Counted from the stretch's first letter, positions 1 to 6,135 are shown. The stretch: DNA of 6,135 nucleotides from Burkholderiales bacterium (GCA_005777205.1 SXNB01000017.1:1-6135), one strand, 5' to 3'. Numbers and translations are program-made. The notes: generated by a model from the sequence alone, not told the origin.

Positions 1-984
1 CGAGGGCCCCTTGGGCCAGCGGGCGTAGCCAATTTTGCCGATCACCTTCGATTTCTCCGGGTTGTTCAGCACCGACGCTGAGGTATTGGAATCCACGTAC
101 AGGCCGAGCGTGCCCTGCGAGAACGCGTCCGCGAGGTCAGGCCAGTTCCAGTTGCGCACCGCGGGCGGCGCGTACTTGGAGAGCAGGTTCACGTACCACT
201 CCAGCGCCGCCACACCTTCCGGGCTGTTGAGCTGCAGCTGGCCGCTTTTGAACCATTCGCCGCCAAAGGCGCGGAAGATCGAGGGGTAGATATACATGTT
301 CTGGCCCGCGCCCGCGAAGCCCCGCATCGCGCCGCCCCATACCCGGTTGTTCGGGTCATGGACCGCCGCCGAGTTCTTCACCAGATCCTCCAGCGTTTCC
401 GCTGGCTTGAGGCCCTTCGCTGCATACAGGTCCTTGCGGTAAATCTGCAAGGTTGTCTCACCATCGAACGGGACGCCATACGGTTTTCCCGCCACCGTGT
501 TTGCCCCGCGCCAGGCCGGGATGATGTCGTCGTTGCGGAACCAGGCCGCGTCCGTCAGCTTGGCATCGCCCAGCATCCGGTCGACCGGGTCGCACCACTT
601 GTTCGACGCGTAGAGGTCGTAGTACATCGGGTCCGCCGCGTGCGTCGCGTAGGTCCCGGTCTTGGAGCTCAGGTCGAGGATCGCCTTCTGGCGGATCTGG
701 CCCGGCGGCACCTTCTCAAACCGGACCTCGACCCCGGTAAGGGCCTGGAACGTCGGCGCCTCGCTGATCAGCGCATCAAAGTATCCCGCCGGGATCACCG
801 CGACGGTGAGCTTCTCGCCCTCTGCCTGGCGCCAGTTGATCTTCGCCGCCTGGTACGGACCGATATCGGCCGCCGCCTGCGCATTCGCGAACCGCGCCAC
901 CCACGGCGCGGCCAGCATCGCTATCCCGCCCGCCAATACCCTGCGGCGCGTCTTCGATAACTTGTCGGAAATCTTCTTGCTCAT
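1..984 (-). CDS. ABC transporter extracellular solute-binding protein, family 1, Tat-exported (3' end off the window)
   Basis: The minus frame is open from the ATG at 984 to the window edge, giving 328 residues without a stop. Family members are usually about 420-450 residues, so roughly 100 C-terminal residues are probably missing. Residues 1-35 form a Tat-type signal: a basic start, the twin-arginine motif T12-R-R-R-V-L17, a hydrophobic stretch (about 18-30) and a likely cleavage site after N34-A35. The mature part reads like SBP_bac_1/COG1653: strand LTVAVIP near 59, helix DALISEAPTFQALTGVEV near 70-87, GKPYGVPFDGETTLQIYRKDLY (167-187, the hinge hallmark of sugar-type receptors), and FRAFGGEW plus LNSPEGVAALEWYVNLL (237-268). 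It should bind an unidentified solute, often a sugar or polyol, in the periplasm and deliver it to permeases presumably encoded downstream, beyond the left edge. A weak G-run (990-994) lies 5 nt before the ATG. Family call is strong; substrate unknown. Confidence 0.9.
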   Translation of the reverse strand, partial: MSKKISDKLSKTRRRVLAGGIAMLAAPWVARFANAQAAADIGPYQAAKINWRQAEGEKLTVAVIPAGYFDALISEAPTFQALTGVEVRFEKVPPGQIRQKAILDLSSKTGTYATHAADPMYYDLYASNKWCDPVDRMLGDAKLTDAAWFRNDDIIPAWRGANTVAGKPYGVPFDGETTLQIYRKDLYAAKGLKPAETLEDLVKNSAAVHDPNNRVWGGAMRGFAGAGQNMYIYPSIFRAFGGEWFKSGQLQLNSPEGVAALEWYVNLLSKYAPPAVRNWNWPDLADAFSQGTLGLYVDSNTSASVLNNPEKSKVIGKIGYARWPKGPS

Positions 985-1027
985 GGTCGCCCCCGTCGCA
1001 TGGTCCGGAAAAGATGCTTCTTGCGTG

Positions 1028-1043
1028 CTATATAACAATATAG
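1028..1043. promoter_or_regulatory. Inverted repeat overlapping the -10, putative repressor operator
   Basis: CTATAT-AACA-ATATAG is a perfect 6+6 inverted repeat with a 4-nt centre. It covers the candidate -10 of the minus-strand promoter and lies in the gap between two divergent transport operons. An AT-rich palindrome at this place is typical of operators for GntR, IclR or similar regulators of uptake operons, but the regulator is not in the window and cannot be named. The repeat is seen directly; its role is inferred. Confidence 0.45.
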
Positions 1044-1058
1044 GACATTTAGCGTCAA
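1029..1058 (-). promoter_or_regulatory. Candidate sigma70 promoter for the solute-binding protein gene
   Basis: On the minus strand, TTGACG (1058-1053) is followed after 18 nt by TATATA (1034-1029). The -35 matches TTGACA at five of six bases; the -10 is weaker (four of six) but lies in a strikingly AT-rich island within GC-rich DNA. Initiation about 7 nt downstream would give a leader of roughly 38 nt before the ATG at 984. This is a match by eye, not a scored prediction. Confidence 0.5.
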
Positions 1059-1202
1059 CGACGGATGCAGAGAATCGACTGCCCGCGTCGGGACGGCCGC
1101 TGCGGGTTGGCAACGGATCTGCACCGCTCTTTGGGACACGAACGCACGTCTCATTAAGGACGCCGGGCACTACGCTTCCGGAAAGCCGGAACCAGTCAAT
1201 CA

Positions 1203-1207
1203 GGGAG
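1203..1207 (+). promoter_or_regulatory. Ribosome-binding site that decides the start of the Bug gene
   Basis: GGGAG lies 7 nt before the ATG at 1215, an ideal distance, but only 1 nt before the alternative in-frame ATG at 1209. This favours 1215 as the true start, so the protein begins MKK instead of MNMKK. Confidence 0.7.
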
Positions 1208-1214
1208 AATGAAC

Positions 1215-2192
1215 ATGAAGAAAATCGCTGCGGCGATGCTCTGCGCAGGCACGGTCATCCTCTCAGGCGCCGGGCTGCCGTGCCAGGCACAGGAGTTTCC
1301 CGCACGGCCGGTGCGCGTGGTGGTTCCCTGGCCGCCGGGGGGGCTCGTCGACGTCGCGGCCCGGGTCGTCGCGAAGGAGCTGCACGCCAGCACCGGTCAG
1401 CCGTTTGTCGTCGACAACAAGCCGGGGGCCGGAGGCGTGATCGGCGCGGACATGGTTGCAAAGGCCGCGCCGGACGGGTACACGCTGACCCTGACGACCT
1501 CGGCCCTGAACATGAATGCGGCGCTGGGACAGAAGCTCCCCTTCGATGCCGCCGCCGACTTTGCCCCGATCGCGGCGGTCGCCTACGCCCCTTCGATCGT
1601 GGTGATCCATCCGGCGGTCAACGCGCGGACCGTCCAGGAACTCGTCGCGCTCGCCAGGTCGCGCCCGGGCAAGCTGACCTACGCGTCGGCCGGGATCGGG
1701 TCGCCGGCCCATCTGTCCGCAGAGTTGTTCAAGTCGATCATGGGGCTGGATATCCTGCATGTGCCCTTCAGGGGTGCTCCCCAGGCGATCGCTGAAGTCA
1801 TGGCCGGCCGTGTCGATCTCCTGTTTGCCAACGCCACGGTGGCGCTGCCGCAGATCAAGGCGGCCACTGTGCGCCCGCTGGCCGTAACGGGGGCACAGCG
1901 TTTTTCGGCTGCGCCGGACCTGCCGACCATGGTCGAGGCGGGGGTCCGGGATTTCGAGGCCGACCAATGGCTTGGCATCTTCGCGCCGCGCGGCACGCCC
2001 GGCGCGGTGCTGGGGCGGCTGCGCGCGGAGATCGACAAGGCCCTCGGCAGCGACGAGGTCCGCGCGGCGCTCGCGCGAAGCGGCATGACGGCGGCGAGCG
2101 TGGCGTCTGCCGAGCAGTTCGCGGCCTATGTGCGCGAGGACCTCGCAAAGTGGAAAGAGGTCGTCAGGAAGGCGGCCATCAAGGCCGAGTAG
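1215..2192 (+). CDS. Bug/TctC-family tripartite tricarboxylate transporter substrate-binding protein
   Basis: The product has 325 residues, the normal length of the family. Residues 1-25 are a Sec signal peptide (MKKIAAAML, hydrophobic core, probable cleavage after C23-Q-A25); no proper lipobox is seen. The mature protein carries the family pattern throughout: FPARPVRVVVPWPPGG then D46 (first ligand-loop region), GQPFVVDNKPGAGG, AKAAPDGYTL, a GKLTYASAGIGSPAHLSAELF segment, VPFRGAPQAIAEVMAGRVDLLF, RPLAVTGAQR, and APDLPTMVEAG before the C-terminal helices. Bug proteins are periplasmic receptors for carboxylates, amides and many aromatic compounds; some feed TctAB permeases, most are orphans. 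No tctA or tctB lies nearby, so this is an orphan here. It is 25 bp upstream of the sulfatase and probably co-transcribed with it. Ligand unknown; a sulfated or aromatic compound is only a contextual guess. Confidence 0.95.
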   Translation: MKKIAAAMLCAGTVILSGAGLPCQAQEFPARPVRVVVPWPPGGLVDVAARVVAKELHASTGQPFVVDNKPGAGGVIGADMVAKAAPDGYTLTLTTSALNMNAALGQKLPFDAAADFAPIAAVAYAPSIVVIHPAVNARTVQELVALARSRPGKLTYASAGIGSPAHLSAELFKSIMGLDILHVPFRGAPQAIAEVMAGRVDLLFANATVALPQIKAATVRPLAVTGAQRFSAAPDLPTMVEAGVRDFEADQWLGIFAPRGTPGAVLGRLRAEIDKALGSDEVRAALARSGMTAASVASAEQFAAYVREDLAKWKEVVRKAAIKAE

Positions 2193-2217
2193 CTTGCACG
2201 CGACGAGTAGCGGGCGC

Positions 2218-4521
2218 ATGGGCGAAGTCAGCCAGGAGAGCACACCGGGACCCGCCTTCCCCGGGATCATCGGCAGGACGCTGGCGGACTCGCGGCCGCA
2301 CTGGCCCGCGCCGACGCGCGCCGCGCCCGGCAGCCCGAACGTCGTCGTGATCCTGATGGACGACATGGGCTATTCGGACCTCGGCTGCTTCGGCGGGGAC
2401 ATCGACACGCCCCGCATCGACGCGCTGGCGGCAAACGGCGTGCGCTTCACCGGATACACCACCGTGCCGATGTGCACGCCGGCGCGCGCCGCCCTGCTCA
2501 CGGGCAAAAACCCCCACAGCGTGGGATGCGGCTGGTTGTCGCAGAGCGATCCCGGCTACCCGGGTTACCGCGGCGAGATCTCGCCCGACGCGCCGACTAT
2601 TGCGGAACTCCTGCGCGCGCGCGGCTACGCCACGCTGGCGGTCGGTAAGTGGCACAACACCTACGACCGCAACAACCTGCCTGGCGGCGACACCAGTTCC
2701 TGGCCGATCCAGCGCGGCTTCGACCAGTTCTACGGCTTCATGGGCCCGGAGACCAGCTACTTCCAGCCCGACAACATGATGGAGGGCAACCATCCCGCCA
2801 ACGTCGTGCGCTACCCTGAAGGGTACTTCGCGCCTGATGATTACACCGGCCGCGCCGTCGAGTGGCTCGCCCACCATTTCACCAGCTCGCCCGACAAGCC
2901 GTTCTTCCTGTATCTCGCCTTCCAGACCCCGCACGGGCCGCTGCACGCGAAACCTGCGGACCTGGCCCGCTACCGCGGCCGGTTCGATGCCGGCTGGGAC
3001 GCGATGCGCCGCGGCCGCTACGACCGCCAGCGCGCCGCCGGACTGATCGAGCCCAACGCCGGCTTCGCGCCGCGCAATCCCGGCGTGCCGGAGTGGGCGG
3101 CTCTCGGCGCGGACGAGCGCGCGCTGTACGCGCGCTACATGGAGGTCTACGCGGCGCTGCTCGACAATGCCGATCAGAACGTGGGCAGGCTGGTGGACTT
3201 CCTGCGCGATGCCGGGCAGATGGGCAACACGCTGATCCTGCTGACATCCGACAACGGCGCGAACGCCGTGGCGGGTCCGCGCGGCGTCATGAACCTCATC
3301 GGGCGGCGCGTAGGCGCGGCGGACGACATGGCGCTGGACCTGCGTCTGCTCGCGGAAGACCGCGTCGGCGCCGAGGACACCTATATCTGCTACCCGACCG
3401 GATGGACCCAGCTCAGCAACACGCCCTACCGCTATTTCAAGCGCCTGCCGATGGCGGGCGGCATCCGGGTGCCGCTGGTGGCCCACTGGCCGGCCCGCAT
3501 TGTCGACACGGGCGCCCTGCGGCGCCAGTGGGTGCACGTCACCGACATCCTGCCGACGGTGATGGAATTCGCCGGCGCATCCCTGCCTGCGGAATTCAAG
3601 GGCAGGCCCACGCGTGCGCTGGACGGCAAGAGCTTCGCGCGCATTCTCGAGGACGGCGAGGCACCCGCACGACGTGATCGCCAGTACTACGAGCTGCAGG
3701 GCAATCGGGCCTACATCTCAGGAAACTGGAAGATCATCTCCCTGCAGGCGCCCGACAAGGCGATCGACCTCGACAACTGGATGCTGTTCGACCTCGCCCG
3801 CGACCCTACCGAAATCGACGATCTGGCGAAGGCGCACCCGGACACCGTGCGCCGGCTGGTGGAGGAATTCGACGCCGAGGCGGGCATGAATTTCGTCTAT
3901 CCGATCGACACGCGCGACGAGCGCCGCAATCCTCACGTGCCGCCCCATGAGGTCGAGCGCATGCTCGCGCCGCGCGATTTCTACCGCATCGGCCAGGCCA
4001 TCCCCTCCCTGGTGGTCTCACCTTTGGTGTGCGACCGCGCCTACGTGCTCAAGGCCTGGTTCGAATGGACGCCCGGTGACGAAGGCATCATCTTCGCGCT
4101 GGGCGACCGGTTCTGCGGCCTGGTGCTCTACGTCGACGCCGGCGCGCTGCACTGCATCTACCAGTGGTGGCATGCGCCGACGGTCCTTAAGCCCGTCGCC
4201 CTGGCCGCCGGCCGGCAGGCGTTCGAGCTGCGCTATCGGGCCACCGGCAAGCGCCAGGGCTGCGCGGACGTGGTGCTCAACGGCGAGCCGCGCCTGACGG
4301 GCGCGGGCCTGTCGCCGACGATGCTGCGCGTGCCGACCTGCGGCATGAGCATCGGCATGTCGCGGCGCCTGTCGGTGAGCGAGCGCTACGCGCACAGGGG
4401 CGATTTCCGCTACGGCGGACACATCGAACGCGTGCGCATCGAGCCGGGGGCGCTTGCGCCGGGCAGCAGCCTCGAGCCAAGCGAGGAAGTCATGCAGGCG
4501 AGGATGCGCGCGCCGGCATAG
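2218..4521 (+). CDS. Type I (formylglycine-dependent) sulfatase, long arylsulfatase type with C-terminal beta domain
   Basis: This 767-residue protein should hydrolyse a sulfate ester to an alcohol or phenol plus sulfate; the substrate cannot be read from sequence. Visible motifs are NVVVILMDDMGYSDLG with metal ligands D48-D49; the complete signature C86-T-P-A-R-A-A-L-L-T-G96, in which C86 would be converted to formylglycine; GKWH (K144, H146); TPHGP (H239); TSDNG (D345-N346); and K408 followed by AGGIRVP. The sulfatase fold ends near residue 510-540. Residues about 590-757 form a beta-rich extension (FALGDRFCGLVLYVDAG, FELRYRATG, MSIGMSRRLSVSERY) like that of ~780-residue mycobacterial AtsD-type enzymes. 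There is no signal peptide, so it is probably cytoplasmic. Start: the frame is open from an ATG at 2128, but that would overlap the Bug gene by 65 bp; ATG 2218 is preferred although its Shine-Dalgarno is poor. TTG 2194 is possible. Confidence 0.92.
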   Translation: MGEVSQESTPGPAFPGIIGRTLADSRPHWPAPTRAAPGSPNVVVILMDDMGYSDLGCFGGDIDTPRIDALAANGVRFTGYTTVPMCTPARAALLTGKNPHSVGCGWLSQSDPGYPGYRGEISPDAPTIAELLRARGYATLAVGKWHNTYDRNNLPGGDTSSWPIQRGFDQFYGFMGPETSYFQPDNMMEGNHPANVVRYPEGYFAPDDYTGRAVEWLAHHFTSSPDKPFFLYLAFQTPHGPLHAKPADLARYRGRFDAGWDAMRRGRYDRQRAAGLIEPNAGFAPRNPGVPEWAALGADERALYARYMEVYAALLDNADQNVGRLVDFLRDAGQMGNTLILLTSDNGANAVAGPRGVMNLIGRRVGAADDMALDLRLLAEDRVGAEDTYICYPTGWTQLSNTPYRYFKRLPMAGGIRVPLVAHWPARIVDTGALRRQWVHVTDILPTVMEFAGASLPAEFKGRPTRALDGKSFARILEDGEAPARRDRQYYELQGNRAYISGNWKIISLQAPDKAIDLDNWMLFDLARDPTEIDDLAKAHPDTVRRLVEEFDAEAGMNFVYPIDTRDERRNPHVPPHEVERMLAPRDFYRIGQAIPSLVVSPLVCDRAYVLKAWFEWTPGDEGIIFALGDRFCGLVLYVDAGALHCIYQWWHAPTVLKPVALAAGRQAFELRYRATGKRQGCADVVLNGEPRLTGAGLSPTMLRVPTCGMSIGMSRRLSVSERYAHRGDFRYGGHIERVRIEPGALAPGSSLEPSEEVMQARMRAPA

Positions 4522-4525
4522 CGGT

Positions 4526-4548
4526 GCCGGGTCGCGCAACGCGACGGC
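4526..4548 (+). terminator. GC-rich stem-loop just after the sulfatase stop
   Basis: GTCGCG-CAA-CGCGAC (4531-4545) is a perfect 6-bp stem with a 3-nt loop, extended by GCC/GGC across a 2-nt bulge (4526-4528 with 4546-4548). It begins 5 nt after the sulfatase stop. No T-run follows, so it is not a classical intrinsic terminator; it may mark a factor-dependent end or protect the transcript, or be chance in GC-rich DNA. Confidence 0.25.
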
Positions 4549-4700
4549 CGAACCGCGCTCGACCCCCGGGCAGCTCGGCCCCGAACACGCGCGCGGCGGA
4601 GATGATGCTCCGATCCGGGCATCGAATTTCATGGCTTGTGCGCGGCGACGGCCCGGCCCCGACGCTGCAGCACTGGCGAGCCTGCCCTGCCCGGCGCGCC
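4549..4700. other. Intergenic spacer between convergent units, nothing recognised
   Basis: This stretch separates the plus-strand sulfatase from the minus-strand dctM remnant. Open frames pass through it on both strands, but their translations are Arg/Ala/Pro-rich and resemble no family I know. It may contain further decayed sequence belonging to the TRAP-operon scar next to it. Confidence 0.5.
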
Positions 4701-4903
4701 TCAGCCGTAGAAGAGCTGGGGCAGCACGAGCGAGATCCACGGCACCGCCACAAAGAGCGCGAGCCGCAGAATGTCCACGGTGATGAAGGGCAGCATGCCG
4801 CGGAAGATGGTGGTGGTGGACACCTCGGGCAGGACGGTGGAGAACACGTAGCCGTTGAGGCCCACGGGCGGCGTAATCAGGCTGATCTCGGTGACCAATA
4901 GGG
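4701..4903 (-). pseudogene. 3' remnant of a TRAP transporter large permease (DctM-like)
   Basis: The minus frame ending with TGA at 4701-4703 encodes about 66 residues typical of the extreme C-terminus of DctM. They are TEISLITPPVGLNGYVF, then TTTIFRGMLPFITVDILRL and the last membrane helix ALFVAVPWISLVLPQLF. DctM, the membrane subunit that couples sodium-driven uptake of carboxylates and related acids, is normally about 425-440 residues with many helices, so some 85% is absent. Upstream of residue LLVTEI (near 4901) the same frame stays open to an ATG at 5027, but that part (MQAPGGTGVVLAPEP and onward) is not DctM-like and shows no helices. No dctP or dctQ is found in the window. This is therefore a non-functional fragment left by a deletion or rearrangement, not a small transporter gene. 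The exact junction, placed at about 4895-4905, is uncertain. Confidence 0.85.
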
Positions 4904-4913
4904 AACTATTTGG
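4895..4913. repeat. Small imperfect inverted repeat at the apparent deletion junction
   Basis: AATAG-GGAA-CTATT (4897-4910) is a perfect 5-bp stem with a 4-nt loop, extended by CC/GG (4895-4896 with 4912-4913) across a one-base bulge. It falls where DctM similarity begins and is AT-rich compared with its surroundings. A hairpin here could have promoted the deletion, or it may be coincidence. Confidence 0.35.
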
Positions 4914-4930
4914 CGTGAACGATGGACGGA

Positions 4931-4949
4931 CACTGCGGGTTGTCCTCCT
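4931..4949 (-). promoter_or_regulatory. Orphan ribosome-binding site with GTG start of a lost gene
   Basis: On the minus strand a perfect AGGAGG (4949-4944) is followed after 10 nt by GTG (4933-4931). The frame from this GTG ends after 18 codons (begins VSVHRSRQIVPYW) because it runs into the dctM remnant out of frame (stop near 4879). A strong translation start leading nowhere suggests the 5' end of a gene, perhaps the first gene of the TRAP operon, was kept while its body was lost. The 10-nt spacing is somewhat long, so the precise start is uncertain. Confidence 0.45.
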
Positions 4950-5026
4950 CTGAAGGCACTGCAACGCGCCCTTCGCCGCGGCGGGCTCCGGCGCCAAGAC
5001 CACCCCCGTGCCGCCTGGGGCCTGCA

Positions 5027-5046
5027 ATGTAATCGATCGGTTACAT
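5027..5046. promoter_or_regulatory. 20-bp near-perfect palindrome, putative transcription-factor operator
   Basis: TGTAATCGATCGGTTACA (5028-5045), extended by one A/T pair to 5027-5046, is self-complementary apart from one mismatched pair (T5033 against G5040). It touches the stop codon of the oxidoreductase gene and lies about 80 bp ahead of the orphan ribosome-binding site. Half-sites TGTAA/TTACA with a CG-rich core recall LacI-family operators; the TGTAA-N8-TTACA spacing also equals a TyrR-type box. Seen directly as a palindrome; the regulator is a guess. Confidence 0.55.
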
Positions 5047-6135
5047 CACCCCGGCATCCGCCGCCCGAAGTCCCGCAGCACCTCGCGCGCGCAGTTGTGC
5101 CCCGGCGCCCCGGTGACCCCGCCGCCAGGGTGCGCGCCCGAGCCGCACAGGTACAGGCCCTTCACCGGCGTGCGGTAGTCAGCGTGGCCCAGCACCGGCC
5201 GCGACGACCACAACTGATCCAGCGACAGCTGGCCGTGGAAGATGTCCCCGCCCACGAGTCCGAACTCGCGCTCCAGGTCCGCCGGCGACAGCGCGCTGTG
5301 CCCCACCACGCTGTTGCGGAATCCCGGCGCGTGCCTCTCCGCCACATCGAGGATCTGATCGACGGCCTCTTGCTTGCGCGTCGCCCAGTCCGCCTCTGGA
5401 TCGAAGTGCTGGCAGAACAGGCTCGCCACGTGCGCGCCCTTGGGCGCCAGCGTGTCATCCAGCGTGCTCGGGATCACCATCTCGACGATCGGCGCGCGGG
5501 CGATGCCTTCGGCTCGTGCATCCAGATAGGCGCGGTCCATGTAGGCGAGCGACGGCGCCAGGATGATCCCGGCGCCGTGGTGCGGGCCTTCTTCCGGCAG
5601 GACGGAGAAGCGCGGCAGCGCTGATAACGCGACGTTCATGCGAAAGGTGGCCGAGCCGCACTTGTAGCGCTGCATGCGCTCGCGGAAATCGCGCTCCAGC
5701 AGCGCACCGTCGACCAACTTGAGGAACAGCAGCTTCGGATTGACGTTGGCGACAATGGCGCGGCCCGCGAGTTCGCGTCCGTCTTCCATCACGACGCTGC
5801 CCGGGCCCACCTTCGCCACCGGCGTTTCGCACTCGATCTTGACACCTAACCGTCGCGCTTCCACCGCCAGCGCTTCGCTGATGGCGCCCATGCCGCCGAT
5901 GGCATGGCCCCAGAGCCCGCGCTTGCCGTTCACTTCGCCAAAGCAATGGTGCAGCAGCACGTACGCGGTACCCGGATGGAACGGGCTGGCATAGGCGCCC
6001 ACCACCGCGTCGAACCCGAACACCGCCTTCGCCGGCTCCGACTCGAACCAGTCGCCGAGCCAGTCGGCGGCGCTGCGGGTAAACAGGCCCAACAGGTCAC
6101 GGCGCGCGGGCATGTCCAGGTCCTTCATGCGCCAG
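5046..6135 (-). CDS. PYROXD2-like FAD-dependent oxidoreductase, COG1233 (5' end off the window)
   Basis: The minus frame is open from the right edge to TGA at 5046-5048, giving 362 visible residues. Bacterial homologues of this phytoene-dehydrogenase-related family have about 530, so some 170 N-terminal residues, including the FAD-binding GxGxxG motif, should lie beyond the edge; the ATG at 6128 is internal. Typical segments, counted from that Met, are the FHPGTAYVLLHH block with GHAIGGMGAISEALA soon after (about 50-89), the LGVKIECETPVAKV and GRAIVANVNPKLLF strands of the substrate/FAD domain, and the C-terminal FAD-contacting GLYLCGSGAHPGGGVTGAPG near 324-343. The family is named after human PYROXD2; the substrate of bacterial members is not established, and carotenoid desaturation should not be assumed. 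Transcription runs toward the dctM remnant, which suggests that a TRAP operon once followed it. Family assignment is firm. Confidence 0.9.
   Translation of the reverse strand, partial: WRMKDLDMPARRDLLGLFTRSAADWLGDWFESEPAKAVFGFDAVVGAYASPFHPGTAYVLLHHCFGEVNGKRGLWGHAIGGMGAISEALAVEARRLGVKIECETPVAKVGPGSVVMEDGRELAGRAIVANVNPKLLFLKLVDGALLERDFRERMQRYKCGSATFRMNVALSALPRFSVLPEEGPHHGAGIILAPSLAYMDRAYLDARAEGIARAPIVEMVIPSTLDDTLAPKGAHVASLFCQHFDPEADWATRKQEAVDQILDVAERHAPGFRNSVVGHSALSPADLEREFGLVGGDIFHGQLSLDQLWSSRPVLGHADYRTPVKGLYLCGSGAHPGGGVTGAPGHNCAREVLRDFGRRMPG

Noticed and set aside
1091..1109. Direct similarity of 17 of 19 bases with 4924-4942 (GGACGG.C.CTGCGGGTTG), possible element end or shared regulatory site
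   Set aside because: The match does not extend on either side, and one or so such match is plausible by chance in 6 kb of GC-rich DNA.
1131..1157. Plus-strand promoter for the Bug gene (TTGGGA, 15-nt gap, CATTAA)
   Set aside because: Both hexamers are weak and the spacing is too short to support a call.
662..1795. Plus-strand open frame of 377 codons running from the ABC receptor gene into the Bug gene
   Set aside because: It crosses two unrelated real genes and the regulatory gap between them, and shows no recognisable protein.
2128..2217. Upstream ATG start for the sulfatase, adding 30 residues
   Set aside because: It overlaps the Bug coding region and adds a Ser/Arg-rich stretch that is just the +1 frame of the Bug C-terminus; the ATG at 2218 fits the operon spacing better.
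1263..2366. Long minus-strand open frame of 367 codons opposite the Bug gene
   Set aside because: Its translation is Arg/Gly-rich without any family pattern, while the opposite strand encodes a clear full-length Bug protein. It is an antisense shadow in GC-rich DNA.
2179..3537. Long minus-strand open frame of 452 codons opposite the sulfatase
   Set aside because: Low-complexity Val/Arg/Ala composition and no motifs; the plus strand carries all sulfatase signatures. Shadow frame.
4018..4740. Minus-strand frame of 240 codons with an internal start MKFDARIG near 4636
   Set aside because: Most of it is antisense to the sulfatase C-terminus, and the part in the spacer resembles nothing known.
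4704..5027. A genuine 108-residue small membrane protein
   Set aside because: Only its last ~66 residues are membrane-like and match the DctM tail; the first 42 are unrelated leader sequence, and the only strong ribosome-binding site feeds another frame.

Overview
The window is GC-rich, densely coding DNA, probably from a betaproteobacterium of the Burkholderiales. The main reason is the typical Bug (TctC-type) periplasmic receptor, a family greatly expanded in Bordetella, Achromobacter, Cupriavidus and Comamonadaceae. ABC, Bug and TRAP solute-uptake genes lie within 6 kb, beside an orphan-looking sulfatase and a COG1233 flavoprotein. This looks like an accessory catabolic or transport region, not a housekeeping locus. 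The species assignment is inference.

Left part (1-1208): the minus strand carries the first 328 codons of a Tat-exported family 1 extracellular solute-binding protein (ABC uptake receptor); the C-terminus lies off the left edge. Its start region faces a divergent operon across about 230 bp. That gap holds a good candidate sigma70 promoter for the binding protein (TTGACG-N18-TATATA, minus strand), whose -10 lies inside a perfect inverted repeat, CTATAT-AACA-ATATAG. This is the expected geometry of a repressor operator.

Centre (1215-4521): a plus-strand pair, a Bug receptor followed after 25 bp by a long type I sulfatase of 767 residues. The sulfatase has the full formylglycine signature (C86-T-P-A-R), the metal ligands and a C-terminal beta-rich extension, but no signal peptide. 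The spacing suggests co-transcription. The simplest reading is capture of a ligand in the periplasm and cleavage of a sulfate ester in the cytoplasm, but no membrane transporter for the Bug protein is present here.

Right part (4522-6135): on the minus strand is the C-terminal two thirds of a PYROXD2-like FAD-dependent oxidoreductase (start off the right edge). It is followed by a near-perfect 20-bp palindrome, an isolated strong Shine-Dalgarno with a GTG start, and only the last ~66 codons of a TRAP transporter large permease (DctM). This arrangement reads as the scar of a deleted TRAP operon: operator, leader and ribosome-binding site remain at one end and the 3' tip of dctM at the other. 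A small AT-rich inverted repeat sits at the apparent junction.

No RNA genes, insertion sequences, CRISPR arrays or phage genes were seen. No convincing wholly new system is present. The most interesting items are the TRAP-operon scar, the two operator-like palindromes, and the Bug-sulfatase pairing.
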